From positions 1-34,575 of the forward strand of contig NZ_JAAFZA010000105.1 of assembly GCF_015356865.1 (NCBI RefSeq): DNA of 34,575 nt, written 5' to 3'. Below are positions 6,860 through 15,411 of the stretch, piece after piece. The notes beneath the pieces are model-generated. The model saw nothing but the letters and a program-made list of their open reading frames with translations. It ran no database searches and was not told the origin of the DNA. A program made the translations under genes and the position numbers. Each line of letters starts with the position of its first letter. Position 1 is the stretch's first letter. This stretch comes from Catenulispora pinisilvae. GTDB lineage: Bacteria; Actinomycetota; Actinomycetes; Streptomycetales; Catenulisporaceae.

Positions 6860-7936
6860 TTGCGTAGCCGACTCAAGTCCGCAGGAGCCCTGGGTGCCGC
6901 CACCGCGGCCGTCCTGATCGCCATGGCCGGTCCGGCTGGGGCTGCCGCCCACGCCACCGCCAAAGCCGCCAGCACCTCCGTCCCCACCGCCGGTCCGACG
7001 GCCGCGACGGTCCTGTCTCTAACCGGCTTCTCGTCCATCGCCGCCGACTCCACCCACCACCAGGTCTTCGTCTCCGGCGCGGGGTCCGACCCGGTCGCGG
7101 TCACGGACTTCGCCGGCAAGCCGCTCACCACACTGCCCGCCCTCGACGGTGCCAACGCGCTGGCCCTGTCGCGGCAGGACGGCATCCTCTACGCGGCGAT
7201 CAGCGGCACCGACGAGATCGCCGCGGTCAACACCGCCACGCTGCAAGAGGTCGCCGTCTACTTCACCGGGACCGGGCACGATCCTCAGCACTTGGCCGTC
7301 GTCGGCAACGACATCTGGTTCAGCTACGGCAGCACGGGCAGCGCCGGGATAGGGATGCTCGACCCCGGCGCGCTGACTGTCAACACCACCGGCGAATCAG
7401 CCTTCTACTACGCCCCGATACTCGCCGCCTCGCCCAGCGCGCCGAACACGCTGGTCGCGGGCAACGCCGGCGTCAGCCCGTCCGTCATCGAGTCCTTCGA
7501 CGTCACCTCCGGCGCGCCCGTGGCGCTGGCCACATCCAATCCCTGGGCGCAGTCGGACGGCTGCGAGAACCTCCGCCAGTTGGCCATCGCCGCCAGCGGC
7601 AAGGACGTCGTCGCGGCCTGCGGCGCACCGTACTACGGCAGCCAGCTGACGCTGAACACGATGACCGAGGACGCCACCTACCAGACCGGCGCCTACCCGT
7701 CCGCCGTCGCGGTCGCCCCCGCGAGCGGCACGATCGCGGTCGGCCTGGAGGAATCCAGCTCCTCGGTCGACCTGTTCACGCCCGGCGCCTCGAACCCGAC
7801 CAGCGCCTACAAGCTCGGCGGCTTCAGCGTCTACGACCTGGCCTGGGACCGGTCCGGCGACACCCTGTTCGCCATCACGTCCACCTCGACCCCGCAGTCG
7901 TCCGCCCCGACGTTGAACGTCATCACCGTCCCCTGA
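6860..7936 (+). CDS. Secreted beta-propeller-like protein
   Basis: A 358-residue exported protein. I chose TTG 6860 because GGAAGGAA (6841-6848) precedes it and the resulting N-terminus (RSRLKSAGALGAATAAVLIA) is a clean Sec signal peptide with likely cleavage after PAGAAAHA. The frame also opens at TTG 6812, which would bury the signal. The mature part has repeated blades of the YncE/SMP-30 kind: DPVAVTDFAGKPLTTLPAL, ILYAAISGTDEIAAVNTATL, HDPQHLAVVGNDIWFSY, PSAVAVAPASGTIAVGLEES, SVYDLAWDRSGDTLFAITS. No catalytic residues are apparent, so a binding or structural role outside the cell is inferred. It converges on the sortase-type surface protein gene, and the two share the palindrome at 7962-8003. 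Confidence 0.8.
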   Translation: MRSRLKSAGALGAATAAVLIAMAGPAGAAAHATAKAASTSVPTAGPTAATVLSLTGFSSIAADSTHHQVFVSGAGSDPVAVTDFAGKPLTTLPALDGANALALSRQDGILYAAISGTDEIAAVNTATLQEVAVYFTGTGHDPQHLAVVGNDIWFSYGSTGSAGIGMLDPGALTVNTTGESAFYYAPILAASPSAPNTLVAGNAGVSPSVIESFDVTSGAPVALATSNPWAQSDGCENLRQLAIAASGKDVVAACGAPYYGSQLTLNTMTEDATYQTGAYPSAVAVAPASGTIAVGLEESSSSVDLFTPGASNPTSAYKLGGFSVYDLAWDRSGDTLFAITSTSTPQSSAPTLNVITVP

Positions 7937-7961
7937 TTCATAGAACCGCCGACGGGCAAAA

Positions 7962-8003
7962 GTCCGCGCCGCTCGCACTTTCGAAAGTGCGAGCGGCGCG
8001 GAC
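7962..8003. terminator. 42-bp perfect palindrome between convergent genes
   Basis: Each arm is 21 bases (starting GTCCGCGCCGCTCGCAC) and the centre is TTCGAA, with no mismatches. It lies 25 bp after the stop of the beta-propeller gene and 60 bp before the stop of the opposing surface-protein gene, so it can terminate both. Confidence 0.85.
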
Positions 8004-8057
8004 CTGTACAACGCGGACCTGTACAACGCAGGCCGCGCTAACGCAGACCGCTACAAC
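7998..8057 (+). repeat. Four tandem 15-bp units (ADLYN-like if translated)
   Basis: Units begin at 7998, 8013, 8028 and 8043. The first two are identical (GCGGACCTGTACAAC); the third (GCAGGCCGCGCTAAC) and fourth (GCAGACCGCTACAAC) are diverged. The period is a multiple of 3 and reads ADLYN-ADLYN-AGRAN-ADRYN, like a pentapeptide-repeat remnant, but no gene contains it. Confidence 0.6.
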
Positions 8058-8063
8058 CCGGAA

Positions 8064-10655
8064 TCAGTGTCGGCCGACCCGCCGATGCCGACTCCCCCAA
8101 GCGATCGCAGCACCCGCACAAAGCAGCAGGACGCTGATGGTGATCAGCTCGGGCAGCGCGTCACTCAGGCCGGTCTTCGCCAACGTGCCCGAGCTGGATG
8201 CGGTCGGGGTGGTCGGCGTGGTCCAGGGCGTGGTCGGGACCGTCGAGCGCGTGGACGACGGCGATGTCGTCGGCGGCGTCGAGGAGGACGACGACGAGGT
8301 CGACGGCGGCGGGCTCGACGGCGGGACCGGCGGCGGGATGTAGACGCCCGCGTCGATCGTGTGGTCGACCCCACCGGGTTCGGCCGGTGCGGTCACCGGT
8401 GCGAAGCCGTCACACAGCTGCCCGGTCGTGGGCGGCACGACGTTGGAGTCGTGCGCCCGGTCGGTGCCGGCCAGCGGGAGTGTGAAGCGCAGGTCGGTGG
8501 CCGCCGGTTGGCTGGGCACGTTGTCCGTCTTGGCGGTGCACGTGTCGAACTCCACCGTGTACTTCGCGCCGGGAGTGAGCTGGTACGCCGCCCCCACCCC
8601 GCCGAAGTAGTACTCGCCGGCCTTGTCCGTCGTGGTGGTCGCCACCTGCTTTCCGTTCGCGTCCAACAGGTTCACCGTGGCGCCGTACAGCGGGACCTCG
8701 TTGGTGCTGTGCGGGTCCTGGATGCCGTTGTGGTCGCCGTCGAACCAGACGTAGTTGCCGATCTGGATCGGGGCGTTGGCCGCGGTGTAGGCGATGTCGC
8801 CGAGGCCGCCGGCCTTACCGAAGGCGTTGTCGTTCGGGCCGATGAACTGGTAGCCGTTCGCGGGGTCGTTCTGGCCCGGGCCCTCACCGGTCTTCACGTC
8901 GTAGTAGCCCAGGCCGTTGGAGCTGACCTGCAAGGCCGGGTCGAGTTCGGTGCTGACGACCCACTGCTGTTGCGGGACATAGGCCACCGAGCCCTGGGAC
9001 GCGTCCTCGTGCTCGCCCTGACCGGTGTGGTTCGGGTCGAAGAAGTCGCCGGGGAAGTACTGCACGACGCCGGCCGGCTTGTGGCCGTCATCGGCATACG
9101 TGGCGTTGTTCGGACAGTCGCCGGTCCCCTCCCAGTCATAGCCGTTCGGCGCGGAGCAGGCCATGTCGATGGCGCCGCCGGACATCCCCTGTTCCGCGGT
9201 GTTGTTCCCCGGTCGCGGATCGAGCCCGCCGGCGCCGATGACGTCCATGAACCGGTCACGGAACCCGAGGATCATCGAGCCGTCACGGGTGAAGGCCAGG
9301 CTGGCCAGCTCCGGTTGCGGATCGATGTACACCTCGTCGTATCCCATGCGCTGGTCCCATGTCGGCAGGCTGGTGTTCCACGGGTTCCAGTGGTCGGACA
9401 ACGCGGTGGCGACCCCGTTGATGACCTGGCCCCGCTGGTAGTCGAGCCCCTGGGTCAGCACCTTGGAGAAACTGGAACCGTCGTAGGTGTAGACGACGGC
9501 CTTCAGGTCGCCGCGCTGCTGAGTGCTCTCCGCGTCACACACGCCGCCGACGTACAACTTGGCGTCATGCGCGCTGACGGCGAACGGCCGCCAATCGCTG
9601 TTCGCCGCGCACCCGGGGTCGGGAATCGGCACGGTCGCCAAAGGCGCCGAAGCCGTCTTACCGGTCGCGTCGAAGCTGACCAGAGAGCGCGTGTTCAGGT
9701 TCACCGCGTACAGCGTCTTGCCGTCCTCGGACAGCGCGACGCCGCCGACGCTCTCCTTCCCCGGTACGTCCACGAACGCCGGGTCCTTGCGCATGTCGAC
9801 CAGCAGGCCGTGGCCGGTCGGCGCGGCGTCGGGCACGGTCGCGAACAGCGTCGGAGCGGACGAGCCGTCGGCGGACGTCGTGTAGATCGCGCCGCCGCCG
9901 TCCGGACCGTAGACGGTATAGCGCTTCGCGAAAGCGCTCTGGAAGATGCGGGTCTGGTTCTTGTCGTACGCCAAGCCCCACGTCGTGCCAACCTCAGATT
10001 GGGTATTGAGGATCGCGGGGCAGTTCGTCGGCGGCGTGCAGGTGTTGCGCGCCGCGGGATCGACCGCGACCAGCGCCTGGCCGTCGGGGTCGCTCGGGGC
10101 GCCGCTGGTCTTCACGGCGGGCGTCTGCACCGGGACGTAGTACTTGTGGTCCGACGTGGTGTAGTCCGCCGGGTTCCACACGCCGGTGATGACCGAGGCC
10201 TTCTTGCCCGCGGTCACGTCGACGAACGTGGTGAAGCTGTCGAAGTGGTTGGTCTTCGTGGAGGCCGGGGCCGCCCGCAGATAGTTCAGCGTCTGCGGGA
10301 CGCTCACGTCGACCCGGTACTGCCCGCCGACCAGATCGGTCGAGGACGGCACCACGAACTCGCCGGTCGCGTCGGTGATCCCGATGACGTGGTGCCCCGC
10401 CGCGTCAGCGACATCGACGCTCATGCCTTGTTGTGGCGTGTCCATCGTGGCGTTGATGACGCCGGTCCCGAAGAAGTCCCGGAGCACCTGGACCGTCACA
10501 GACCCGTCGGAGGAGTCCGCGCTGGCCGCCGGGGCCCCGCTCGCCATCGCCCCGGTAGCGCCACCCACCGCCAACAGAGTCGCCATTCCCACCCGGGCCA
10601 GCCGCCCGACTCCCCGTCCGGCTGGCCGTACCCGTCTTCTGCCGGCTTCGCTCAT
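8064..10655 (-). CDS. Large SdrD_B-like surface protein with LAKTG sortase signal
   Basis: An 863-residue protein. Start ATG 10655 has AAGGAT upstream; the in-frame 10760 start is less likely because it would hide the signal peptide (GVGRLARVGMATLLAVGGAT..., cleavage near ASA). The N-terminal region has a Cna/SdrD_B-like beta domain (SVTVQVLRDFFGTGVINATM, GITDATGEFVVP). The middle ~450 residues, with GHGLLVDMRKDP and VGGVALSEDGKTLYAVNLNT, suggest a beta-propeller. A second SdrD_B domain (IGNYVWFDGDHNGIQDP, DKAGEYYFGGVG) follows. The end is a Pro/Ser/Thr wall-spanning linker, LAKTG (about 825-829), a membrane segment and RHRRVGRH. LAXTG is the class E sortase signal of actinomycetes, so it should be covalently attached to the peptidoglycan. 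No sortase gene is in the window. Confidence 0.92.
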   Translation of the reverse strand: MSEAGRRRVRPAGRGVGRLARVGMATLLAVGGATGAMASGAPAASADSSDGSVTVQVLRDFFGTGVINATMDTPQQGMSVDVADAAGHHVIGITDATGEFVVPSSTDLVGGQYRVDVSVPQTLNYLRAAPASTKTNHFDSFTTFVDVTAGKKASVITGVWNPADYTTSDHKYYVPVQTPAVKTSGAPSDPDGQALVAVDPAARNTCTPPTNCPAILNTQSEVGTTWGLAYDKNQTRIFQSAFAKRYTVYGPDGGGAIYTTSADGSSAPTLFATVPDAAPTGHGLLVDMRKDPAFVDVPGKESVGGVALSEDGKTLYAVNLNTRSLVSFDATGKTASAPLATVPIPDPGCAANSDWRPFAVSAHDAKLYVGGVCDAESTQQRGDLKAVVYTYDGSSFSKVLTQGLDYQRGQVINGVATALSDHWNPWNTSLPTWDQRMGYDEVYIDPQPELASLAFTRDGSMILGFRDRFMDVIGAGGLDPRPGNNTAEQGMSGGAIDMACSAPNGYDWEGTGDCPNNATYADDGHKPAGVVQYFPGDFFDPNHTGQGEHEDASQGSVAYVPQQQWVVSTELDPALQVSSNGLGYYDVKTGEGPGQNDPANGYQFIGPNDNAFGKAGGLGDIAYTAANAPIQIGNYVWFDGDHNGIQDPHSTNEVPLYGATVNLLDANGKQVATTTTDKAGEYYFGGVGAAYQLTPGAKYTVEFDTCTAKTDNVPSQPAATDLRFTLPLAGTDRAHDSNVVPPTTGQLCDGFAPVTAPAEPGGVDHTIDAGVYIPPPVPPSSPPPSTSSSSSSTPPTTSPSSTRSTVPTTPWTTPTTPTASSSGTLAKTGLSDALPELITISVLLLCAGAAIAWGSRHRRVGRH

Positions 10656-10686
10656 GCCCGATATCCTTTTGTCAGGGTACTGATGT

Positions 10687-10818
10687 GGTGTTTCGAGGCA
10701 CCGGACCGTGGCCGGGCGGGTACGGCGCGCGGGGGCGGCGGGGTGCCACGGAAACACCACAGTGAATCAGAGCATTGTATCGCTCGGCCGGTGAAAACAC
10801 CTTGCGAACAGGTGTTTC
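10687..10818. promoter_or_regulatory. Four GGTGTTTC motifs in the divergent promoter region
   Basis: GGTGTTTC occurs at 10687-10694 and 10811-10818, and its complement GAAACACC at 10751-10758, with AAAACACC at 10794-10801. The right-hand pair forms AAACACCT-7 nt-AGGTGTTT (10795-10817). The region separates the divergent starts 10655 and 10867. A shared operator is inferred. Confidence 0.45.
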
Positions 10819-10866
10819 ATGGCGAACCGGACGCGGCCGGCACCCGGGTGCCCGTAAGGTACGGCC

Positions 10867-11649
10867 ATGCCAAAGCCCCGAGAAGTGCCGCCACGGGCGC
10901 CCGCCGGGCGGCGCGTTCCGCGGGCCCGTTGGCTCATCGCTGGAGGCTGTGTCGTCGCGGTCGCGGCGGCCGGCGTCATCGTGGTCGCGGCGAGCGGGTC
11001 CGGGAGCAGCACCAAAGCCAGAGTCCTGACATCGGAGGAGGCGAACCGGTTGGCCATCACGCGGTTCCGCAACTACGAGACCGGCGGCCGGGCGGTGACG
11101 ATCACCGTACCGGGCACCGCCGGCGACCTCGTCATCACCGGGTCGGTCGACTACCGCGCCAAGCTCGGCTACGGCGTCGTGCACGGCACGGGACGTGACA
11201 CGTCCAGTGACGGGCTCATCGAGTGGACGGCTACCTCAGTGCTCGTCGATCCGATGCCGAGCGTCCCCGCCACCGCCCCGGCGGCGCCGCCGAACACCGG
11301 CTGGTACAGCCGCCAGCTTCAGCAGACCGGCAGTTCGCTGGACAGCTCGCTGGCCATCGCGCTGAACCTGGGCAGCGACCGGCCGGACAACGCGCAGCTG
11401 TTGCCGCAGAACGGCGCGATGTGGGTCGGCCAGGACAACGTCGCCGGCCATCAGGTCACTGTGATGACCGGGCCGACCGCGCAGAGCGGGTCCGGATCGG
11501 GATTGACGGGGACGGTTCGCTATTGGGTCGGCCAGGACGGCACCATGTACCGGGTTCAAGCCGCGGTGGCTTCCTCGACGCAGCCCGCGGTCATCGAGTT
11601 CGACACGCAGAAGTACGCGCCGGTTCCGGCCATCACGGCCAGCCAGTAG
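10867..11649 (+). CDS. Membrane-anchored extracytoplasmic protein, LppX/LolA-like (tentative)
   Basis: A 260-residue protein: a basic, proline-rich cytoplasmic start (MPKPREVPPRAPAGRRVPRA), one membrane segment at about 22-43, then an extracellular domain. The TM has no lipobox Cys at its end. Features such as AVTITVPGTAGDLVITGSVD, GTVRYWVGQDGTMYRVQAAV and AVIEFDTQKYAPVPAI resemble the half-barrel LppX/LprG or LolA-type proteins, but without a decisive motif. Start ATG 10867 has AAGG about 7 nt upstream. It is divergent from the surface-protein gene and may share its control region. The stop codon lies at the beginning of a heptamer repeat. Confidence 0.75.
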   Translation: MPKPREVPPRAPAGRRVPRARWLIAGGCVVAVAAAGVIVVAASGSGSSTKARVLTSEEANRLAITRFRNYETGGRAVTITVPGTAGDLVITGSVDYRAKLGYGVVHGTGRDTSSDGLIEWTATSVLVDPMPSVPATAPAAPPNTGWYSRQLQQTGSSLDSSLAIALNLGSDRPDNAQLLPQNGAMWVGQDNVAGHQVTVMTGPTAQSGSGSGLTGTVRYWVGQDGTMYRVQAAVASSTQPAVIEFDTQKYAPVPAITASQ

Positions 11650-11667
11650 CCAATAGCCAATAGCCAA
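11647..11667 (+). repeat. Three tandem TAGCCAA heptamers at a stop codon
   Basis: TAGCCAA is repeated exactly three times, beginning with the TAG stop of the preceding gene. Slippage here would not extend the protein, because the first unit provides the stop. Confidence 0.7.
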
Positions 11668-11698
11668 TGACCAGTAGGCCTGTCACCTAAAGAGGACC

Positions 11699-13039
11699 TC
11701 AGGACGTCTGCACCAATGCCGTAGCCGCCAGGAGCGACGCCGTCGGCACCTGAATACTCGCCGGGTCCGGCGTCGTCGGCGTGGCCGGGACGACGGTGCC
11801 CGGCGCGCCGGCGGCGTTCGGGAACTGCGGCTGGACCGGCGGGGCGGCCACGGTCGTGAACGGGATCCCGGGCGGCGGGGTCGGCGCGCTCCACGTGCCG
11901 GACGGGGACTGCGTCTGGTGGGTGGCCGGACAGGCCGCGGTCTTGGGCAGCCCGGACGGATTCGTGACCAGGCCGGTGCCGCTCACACAGTTCCCCTGGC
12001 CCACGGTCGCGTTCGGGAAGGTCCAGCCGACATCCAGACCGTTGCCCGCGAAGACGTCGTCCAGGATCTGGTTGCCGTTCGGCGGGACGTCCTGGGTCGC
12101 GGTGATCTCCAGACCGGCGTTGACGTTGCCGGTGACCCGGTTGTGCAGGAACTGGTTGGAGCTGCCGCCGTCGACGCCGATGCCGATCCCCCAGCCGCCG
12201 TCGGCCTGTTCGGGCGTCGCAGCCTGCTGATTGGCCGCGACCAGGTTGCCCGCCACGACCGCGCCCTGCTGCGGAAGCAGCTTCTCCTGGTGGTCGGAGT
12301 CGGTGGTCAGGCCCACGCGGTTGCCGACCAGCCGGTTGCCGACGACGTAGATGTCGTTGCTGGCGTTGGTGCCCTCGTAGCCGACCGCGTTGAGCTCGGC
12401 GATGTTGTCCCGCACCACGATGTGGCACGGCTTGCACTGCCCGACGTAGATGCCCGAGTCGGCGCCGCCGGAGGTGTATGAGTCCTCGATGACGCCGTTC
12501 TGCGCGGAGAACGCGTAGATGCCGTAAAGGCCGTTGCGAGTCGCCGTCACGTAGGACACCAGGAACGAATTCAGGAAGTTGACCGGCTCGCTGCCGGTGT
12601 CGTAGTCGCCGCCGGACTCCGGCGACCCGGCGGCCGCCCGGGCCGAACCGGTGACCAGGACACCGTTCTGGGTGTTGTTCTCGACGGTCAGGTTCTGCAC
12701 CGCGACCCCGGGCGCGGTGACCACGACACCGTCCGCCTGTTGCAGCTGCCCGTCGATGACGACCTTGTCCCGCGATTCGCCGCGCAGCGTGATTTGAGGT
12801 GTCGTGATATTCACGGTCTCGTGATAGACGCCCGGCGCGACCGACACGAGGTCGCCGGGCTTGGCCAGCGCCACGGCGGCGGAGATCGTCGGCGCGTCCG
12901 CCGGCACGTGGATGGTCACGTCGCTCCCGGGCGGGCGGTGGCCCTGGCCGGCGGGATGACTCGCGCCGCTGCCGCACGCGGCCGTCGCCAACGTCAGGAC
13001 ACCCAGCACCGCGCTCCCGCGCAAACCCAAATGTGGCAC
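11699..13039 (-). CDS. Beta-helix (NosD-like) lipoprotein
   Basis: A 446-residue lipoprotein. The signal MPHLGLRGSAVLGVLTLATA ends in lipobox ATAAC with the lipidated Cys at 22. ADAPTISAAVALAKPGDLVS and VAPGVYHETVNITTPQITLR are the standard opening of right-handed parallel beta-helix proteins of the NosD/DUF1565 type. Rungs of the form NGVLVTGS, NGLYGIYAFSAQNGVIEDSY, DSGIYVGQCKPCHIVVRDN, NDIYVVGNRLVGNRVGL and NAGLEITATQ follow. The C-terminal ~80 residues are Pro/Thr/Ala-rich. A CKPC pair lies in the helix. The start GTG 13039 lacks a ribosome site and may be leaderless. Its ligand or substrate (probably a polysaccharide) is unknown. It is divergent from the Dyp peroxidase gene with 76 bp between starts. 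Confidence 0.87.
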   Translation of the reverse strand: MPHLGLRGSAVLGVLTLATAACGSGASHPAGQGHRPPGSDVTIHVPADAPTISAAVALAKPGDLVSVAPGVYHETVNITTPQITLRGESRDKVVIDGQLQQADGVVVTAPGVAVQNLTVENNTQNGVLVTGSARAAAGSPESGGDYDTGSEPVNFLNSFLVSYVTATRNGLYGIYAFSAQNGVIEDSYTSGGADSGIYVGQCKPCHIVVRDNIAELNAVGYEGTNASNDIYVVGNRLVGNRVGLTTDSDHQEKLLPQQGAVVAGNLVAANQQAATPEQADGGWGIGIGVDGGSSNQFLHNRVTGNVNAGLEITATQDVPPNGNQILDDVFAGNGLDVGWTFPNATVGQGNCVSGTGLVTNPSGLPKTAACPATHQTQSPSGTWSAPTPPPGIPFTTVAAPPVQPQFPNAAGAPGTVVPATPTTPDPASIQVPTASLLAATALVQTS

Positions 13040-13115
13040 GGCTCAGTCTGGCACGAACGGGGGACTCAGGACTCGGATTCACTACCGGGCGGGGGGATAT
13101 GGCAGTCTCTACGCT

Positions 13116-14297
13116 GTGCGCCGAGCCGACCAGCAACCGTCCCGCCGTGCGTTCCTCGGTACGGCCGGGGCCGTGGTGGCCGTCGGCGGCGCCGCGGGGT
13201 GCGATGCACACTCCGAGTCTCACGCGCCATCTCACACGTCGCAGGCCCAGGCCCAGACCGTTCCTGCTGACACGTCAGTGCCGCCGACCGGCCGGTATCA
13301 GGCAGGCGTCATCATTCCGCAACCGGCGCAGCCGAATCTGCTGGCCGTGGTCGCGGATATCGATGGCCAGGCCGCCGTCGGGCCGCTGCTGGCCGAGCTG
13401 GGTAAGACAGTGCTCTCACTCACGGCGGGAACCGAACCACGGCTGCTGGGTTTGGCGCCCGGGGACCTGACCATCACGGTCGGCGTGGGACCCGGGGTGG
13501 TGCGGAAGGCATCGGCAGCCGGAGCCGCCCTGCCCGGCTCGGCCGACCTCCCGCAGTTCTCGCGCGAAGAGATCGTCCCGCAGGCCCGCGGCGGCGATCT
13601 CCTGATCCAGCTGTGCGCCAGCGACGCGCTGGTACTGCCGGTCGCGGCCGCCGCGCTTCTGGACCAGGCCGGCGCCCGGGTCACGGAACGCTGGCGCCAG
13701 TCCGCCCGCCGCGGCCCGAACACCTCGGTGGCGCCAGGCCGCGCCGCTCCGCGCAACCTGCTCGGCTTCATCGACGGGATCATCGGCCCCACCACGACCA
13801 CCGAGCAGCAGAGCGACCTGTGGCTGGCCGGACCCGCACCGGTCGCCGGCGGCACCATCGCGGTCGTGCGCCGCATGGAACTGGACCTGACGCGCTTCGC
13901 CGCACAGTCCGTTCCGGAGCAGGAAGCGGTCTTCGGCCGCCGACGCGCCACCGGCGTCCCGCTGTCCGGCGGCACGATCGCCAGCAACCCCGACCTCGGC
14001 GCCAAGACCCCCGACGGCCGCTACCTCATCCCCGCCGACGCACACGTCCGCCGCGCGCACGCGAACGTGGTCGGCGTCGGCCTGATGCTGCGCCGCTCTT
14101 ACAGCATCGACGACCCGAAACCCGGCCTGCTCTTCATCTGCTTCCAGAACGATCTGCACACCTTCACCGCCACCCTCACGCACATGGACGACTCCGACGC
14201 ACTGCTGGCGTTCACGACGACCACGGCCAGCGCGACGTTCTTGATCCTGCCGGGATTCGACGCGGAGCACGCGTTGGGATCGACGCTGTTCGGCTGA
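13116..14297 (+). CDS. Tat-exported Dyp-type heme peroxidase (EfeB-like), lipoprotein form
   Basis: A 393-residue protein with a twin-arginine signal (SRRAFLGTAG) followed by a lipobox-like GAAGC (Cys 29), so a Tat-exported lipoprotein is predicted. The family's distal-site motif GxxDG is GFIDG (217-221, catalytic Asp 220). The proximal heme His is in AHVRRAH (His 310), and the conserved distal Arg is in LMLRRSYS (326-327), followed by GLLFICFQNDL. Spacing matches EfeB/YwbN-type Dyp enzymes, which use peroxide to oxidise substrates or release iron from heme. No EfeU or EfeO gene is adjacent in the window, so the partner system is unclear. GTG 13116 was chosen to place RR near the N-terminus; no good ribosome site is visible. 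Confidence 0.92.
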   Translation: MRRADQQPSRRAFLGTAGAVVAVGGAAGCDAHSESHAPSHTSQAQAQTVPADTSVPPTGRYQAGVIIPQPAQPNLLAVVADIDGQAAVGPLLAELGKTVLSLTAGTEPRLLGLAPGDLTITVGVGPGVVRKASAAGAALPGSADLPQFSREEIVPQARGGDLLIQLCASDALVLPVAAAALLDQAGARVTERWRQSARRGPNTSVAPGRAAPRNLLGFIDGIIGPTTTTEQQSDLWLAGPAPVAGGTIAVVRRMELDLTRFAAQSVPEQEAVFGRRRATGVPLSGGTIASNPDLGAKTPDGRYLIPADAHVRRAHANVVGVGLMLRRSYSIDDPKPGLLFICFQNDLHTFTATLTHMDDSDALLAFTTTTASATFLILPGFDAEHALGSTLFG

Positions 14298-14346
14298 GGT
14301 GTTCGGCTCAGGTGTTCGGGTTCGGCTGAGGCCTTCGGCTGAGGAG

Positions 14347-15381
14347 CTATTCAGGCACCAACACGGCTCGGCCGCCGACCCGCCCCGCAGCGACAGCGGC
14401 CATCGCCTCAGCGGCAGCCTCCAACGGGAACGTCTCAGTACCCAGCGTCACCCTCCCCGCCGCCGCCAACGCCATCAGCTCGCCGAGCTCCGCGTGCGTG
14501 CCGATCTGGTTGCCGAGAATGGTGAGCTCGCGGTTGATCATGTCCAGATGCTCGATGTGGACGCCGCCGCCGTAGCCGACGATCGAGTAGACGGCGCCCT
14601 TCGCGAGCATGCGCAGTGCCTGCTCCGGAACGCCGCCTTCGCCGACCAGGTCCAGGACCGCTTGGGCGCCCTGGCCGGCGGTCAGGTCCAGGACGGCGTC
14701 GGCGGCGGCCTCGGCGGGAAGGGTGATGACCTCGTCCGCTCCCAGTTCGTACGCGGTCTGGGCCCGCGCCTCGTCCGGCTCCACCACGACCACTCTGGCC
14801 GGCGTCAGGATCTTCAGCAGCTGGATCGCGATCTGCCCGACGCCGCCCGAGCCGAGACAGACCACTGTCGTGCCGGTGCCCGCGAACGGCGTCAGCCGCC
14901 GCACCGCGTGCATGGCCGTCAGACCGGCGTCGGCGAACGGGGCGAGTGGGGCCGGGGACGTGCCGGGCGCCAGCTTCACCAGCGCCCGCGCCGACGTCCG
15001 CATCAGCTCCGCGTAACCGCCGGGCCAGCCGTCGACGCCGGGGAAGCGCCAGGTGGCGCAGTGCATGTCGGCGCCGCGGCGGCAGGCGTCGCAGAAGCCG
15101 CAGGTGACGGCCGGGTGCACGATCACGGGATCGCCGACCGCCAGGTGCGAGACGCCGGTGCCGACCGCCTCGACCCAGCCGGCGTTCTCGTGGCCGAGGG
15201 TCAGCGGCAGCCGCTGGTTGAACGCCGCTTCCAGCCCGCCCTCGACAATGTGCAAGTCGGTGCGACAGATACCGGCTCCGGCGATCCGGACCACCACGTC
15301 CTGCGGCGTCTCCACCTTCGGCTCCGGCCGATCGACGACGGCGACCGGCCGCCCGAATCCGACCACTTGTACCGCGCGCAT
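14347..15381 (-). CDS. Zinc-dependent NAD(P) alcohol dehydrogenase (MDR family)
   Basis: A 344-residue medium-chain dehydrogenase. Catalytic zinc site: Cys 39 in GICRTDLH and His 64 in GHENAG. Structural zinc: Cys 94, 97, 100 and 108 in TCGFCDACRRGADMHC. Rossmann fold: CLGSGGVGQIAIQLL, followed by an acidic VVVEPDE, which suggests NAD+ preference. GGGAGG ends only a base or so before ATG 15387, too close, whereas ATG 15381 is about 6 nt away, so I chose 15381. It starts 30 nt after the GH36 stop on the same strand and is probably the last gene of the sugar operon. That suggests oxidation of a released sugar or alcohol; the substrate cannot be read from sequence. Confidence 0.9.
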   Translation of the reverse strand: MRAVQVVGFGRPVAVVDRPEPKVETPQDVVVRIAGAGICRTDLHIVEGGLEAAFNQRLPLTLGHENAGWVEAVGTGVSHLAVGDPVIVHPAVTCGFCDACRRGADMHCATWRFPGVDGWPGGYAELMRTSARALVKLAPGTSPAPLAPFADAGLTAMHAVRRLTPFAGTGTTVVCLGSGGVGQIAIQLLKILTPARVVVVEPDEARAQTAYELGADEVITLPAEAAADAVLDLTAGQGAQAVLDLVGEGGVPEQALRMLAKGAVYSIVGYGGGVHIEHLDMINRELTILGNQIGTHAELGELMALAAAGRVTLGTETFPLEAAAEAMAAVAAGRVGGRAVLVPE

Positions 15382-15411
15382 CAGCATCCTCCCTTACTCA
15401 GAAGCCCCATC

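Noticed and set aside
8067-11198. Plus-strand open frame of 1043 codons opposite the surface-protein gene
   Set aside because: Arg/Gly/Val-rich composition typical of the complement of a high-GC gene; the minus strand encodes a signal peptide, SdrD_B domains and LAKTG.
14287-14345. Repeated TTCGGCTGAGG at the end of the Dyp gene
   Set aside because: Short, imperfect GC-rich repeats in a 49-bp convergent gap; no clear stem or function.
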